Assembly: GCA_030278955.1 (NCBI GenBank)
Contig: JAOANR010000015.1
Coordinates: 15,547,917 to 15,611,916, forward strand
Direction: 5' to 3'
Origin: Hygrophila difformis
Lineage: Eukaryota > Streptophyta > Magnoliopsida > Lamiales > Acanthaceae
DNA length: 64,000 nt
The notes below the pieces were generated by a model. It made no database searches and was not told where the DNA came from. It was given only the letters and a program-made list of their open reading frames with translations. Position 1 is the first letter of the stretch. Each line of letters opens with the position of its first letter. Position numbers and translations under genes: made by a program. Below are positions 63,600 through 64,000 of the stretch, piece after piece.

Positions 63600-64000
63600 T
63601 GAAACTTTTGACAATTTCCCACTATATGAGCATTTTCTGAAAAGAACACAATCCCGGTTTAACTTTATTTAATGAAACCAATTATGAAGATGGAGTTCGG
63701 ATTAGGGATATAATTATAGGTTGTCACGTTTTTATATTCTCATGTAGGAAACTGTGGTCCGAAAGCGCACGGTGTCAAAAATTGCTGTAATTTATAGTAA
63801 GACCGGATCGTTCACTGGAGGATGTGCGATAGAAGCAGGTCCCACATCGTTTACAAGATTTTCCACTTGTATTGCTCTAATCAGTTTTGGAGTTGGACTA
63901 ACAACTACATGACTGAATCTAATCTAAACTATGAAAGCAGTTAAATTAATCTACAAGGCATAGTGAAATTGAATCTAAAAAGCAGATAAGTTTATTCTAC
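63600..64000 (-). repeat. Part of another C-type Athila LTR
   Basis: Matches element C's LTR from its third TGAAACTTTTGACAA copy onward (3662 / 19134), including GTGTCAAAAATTGCTGTAATTTATAGTAAGACC and the following segment, with many differences. No tRNA-Asp primer site adjoins it, so it is either a 3' LTR (in - orientation) or a solo LTR. The rest lies beyond the window. Confidence 0.75.

Overview
The window is plant nuclear DNA, probably from a dicot and probably from gene-poor heterochromatin. It is almost entirely nested LTR retrotransposons: Ty3/gypsy Athila-like and chromovirus elements and Ty1/copia Sirevirus-type elements. The marks of a flowering plant are primer-binding sites matching tRNA-Asp and initiator tRNA-Met, plant-type F-box proteins, a PIF/Harbinger-like MITE and SINE-like relics. 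I could not identify the species and I see no host gene that is clearly independent of a mobile element.

Nesting, outermost first. (1) A decayed copia/Sirevirus element, about 54.6-59.8 kb, seems to be the target of (2) element A, a + strand Athila/Tat-like element. A contributes its integrase tail (2-497), four F-box-like genes (1216-1955; 2580-3058 continued at 34225-34469; 34663-35386; 35591-36331), a long plant-transposon-type ORF (36681-40100), a polypurine tract at 41150-41167 and a 3' LTR from 41168 to about 54536. (3) Element B, a + strand Tekay-like chromovirus (3059-34224, 2560-bp LTRs), sits inside A's second F-box gene. (4) Element C, a - strand Athila-like element (3450-23494, LTRs of about 4.6 kb), sits inside B's 5' LTR. 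(5) A 463-bp MITE (13908-14370) interrupts C's RNase H. Separately, (6) a young complete Sirevirus (43116-53259, two 919-bp LTRs differing at 3 positions, perfect ATTAC duplication) sits inside A's 3' LTR. To the right lie a deleted chromovirus on the - strand (59.8-61.1 kb), AT-rich DNA with SINE- and MITE-like relics, and the start of another C-type LTR at 63600.

The unusual biology is in A and C. Both carry F-box-like genes downstream of integrase, where other Athila elements carry an env-like gene, in the same sense as pol. The gene in C and the first gene in A are preceded by a region that looks like a second LTR promoter: a polypurine-like junction, then an array of short CpG-containing palindromes, then a TATA box. 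The real LTRs of A and C have the same layout, with the TATA box about 580-650 bp from the LTR start. Both elements also share a stem-loop plus polypurine module with identical geometry just before the 3' LTR, and head-to-head copies of that polypurine junction inside the element next to accessory ORFs. I propose that these elements collected accessory genes as cassettes at the polypurine/LTR junction and drive them from LTR-like promoters, and that the F-box proteins may recruit host SCF ubiquitin ligases. The architecture is read from the sequence; the function is inference.

The same class of accessory protein (PF20167-like, 'putative plant transposon protein') appears in A, in both copia elements in the env-like position, and antisense inside the chromovirus. 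The Sirevirus has intact gag-pol and an intact second ORF behind a good splice acceptor and is the only element here that looks potentially mobile. The others carry stops, frameshifts, insertions or deletions.
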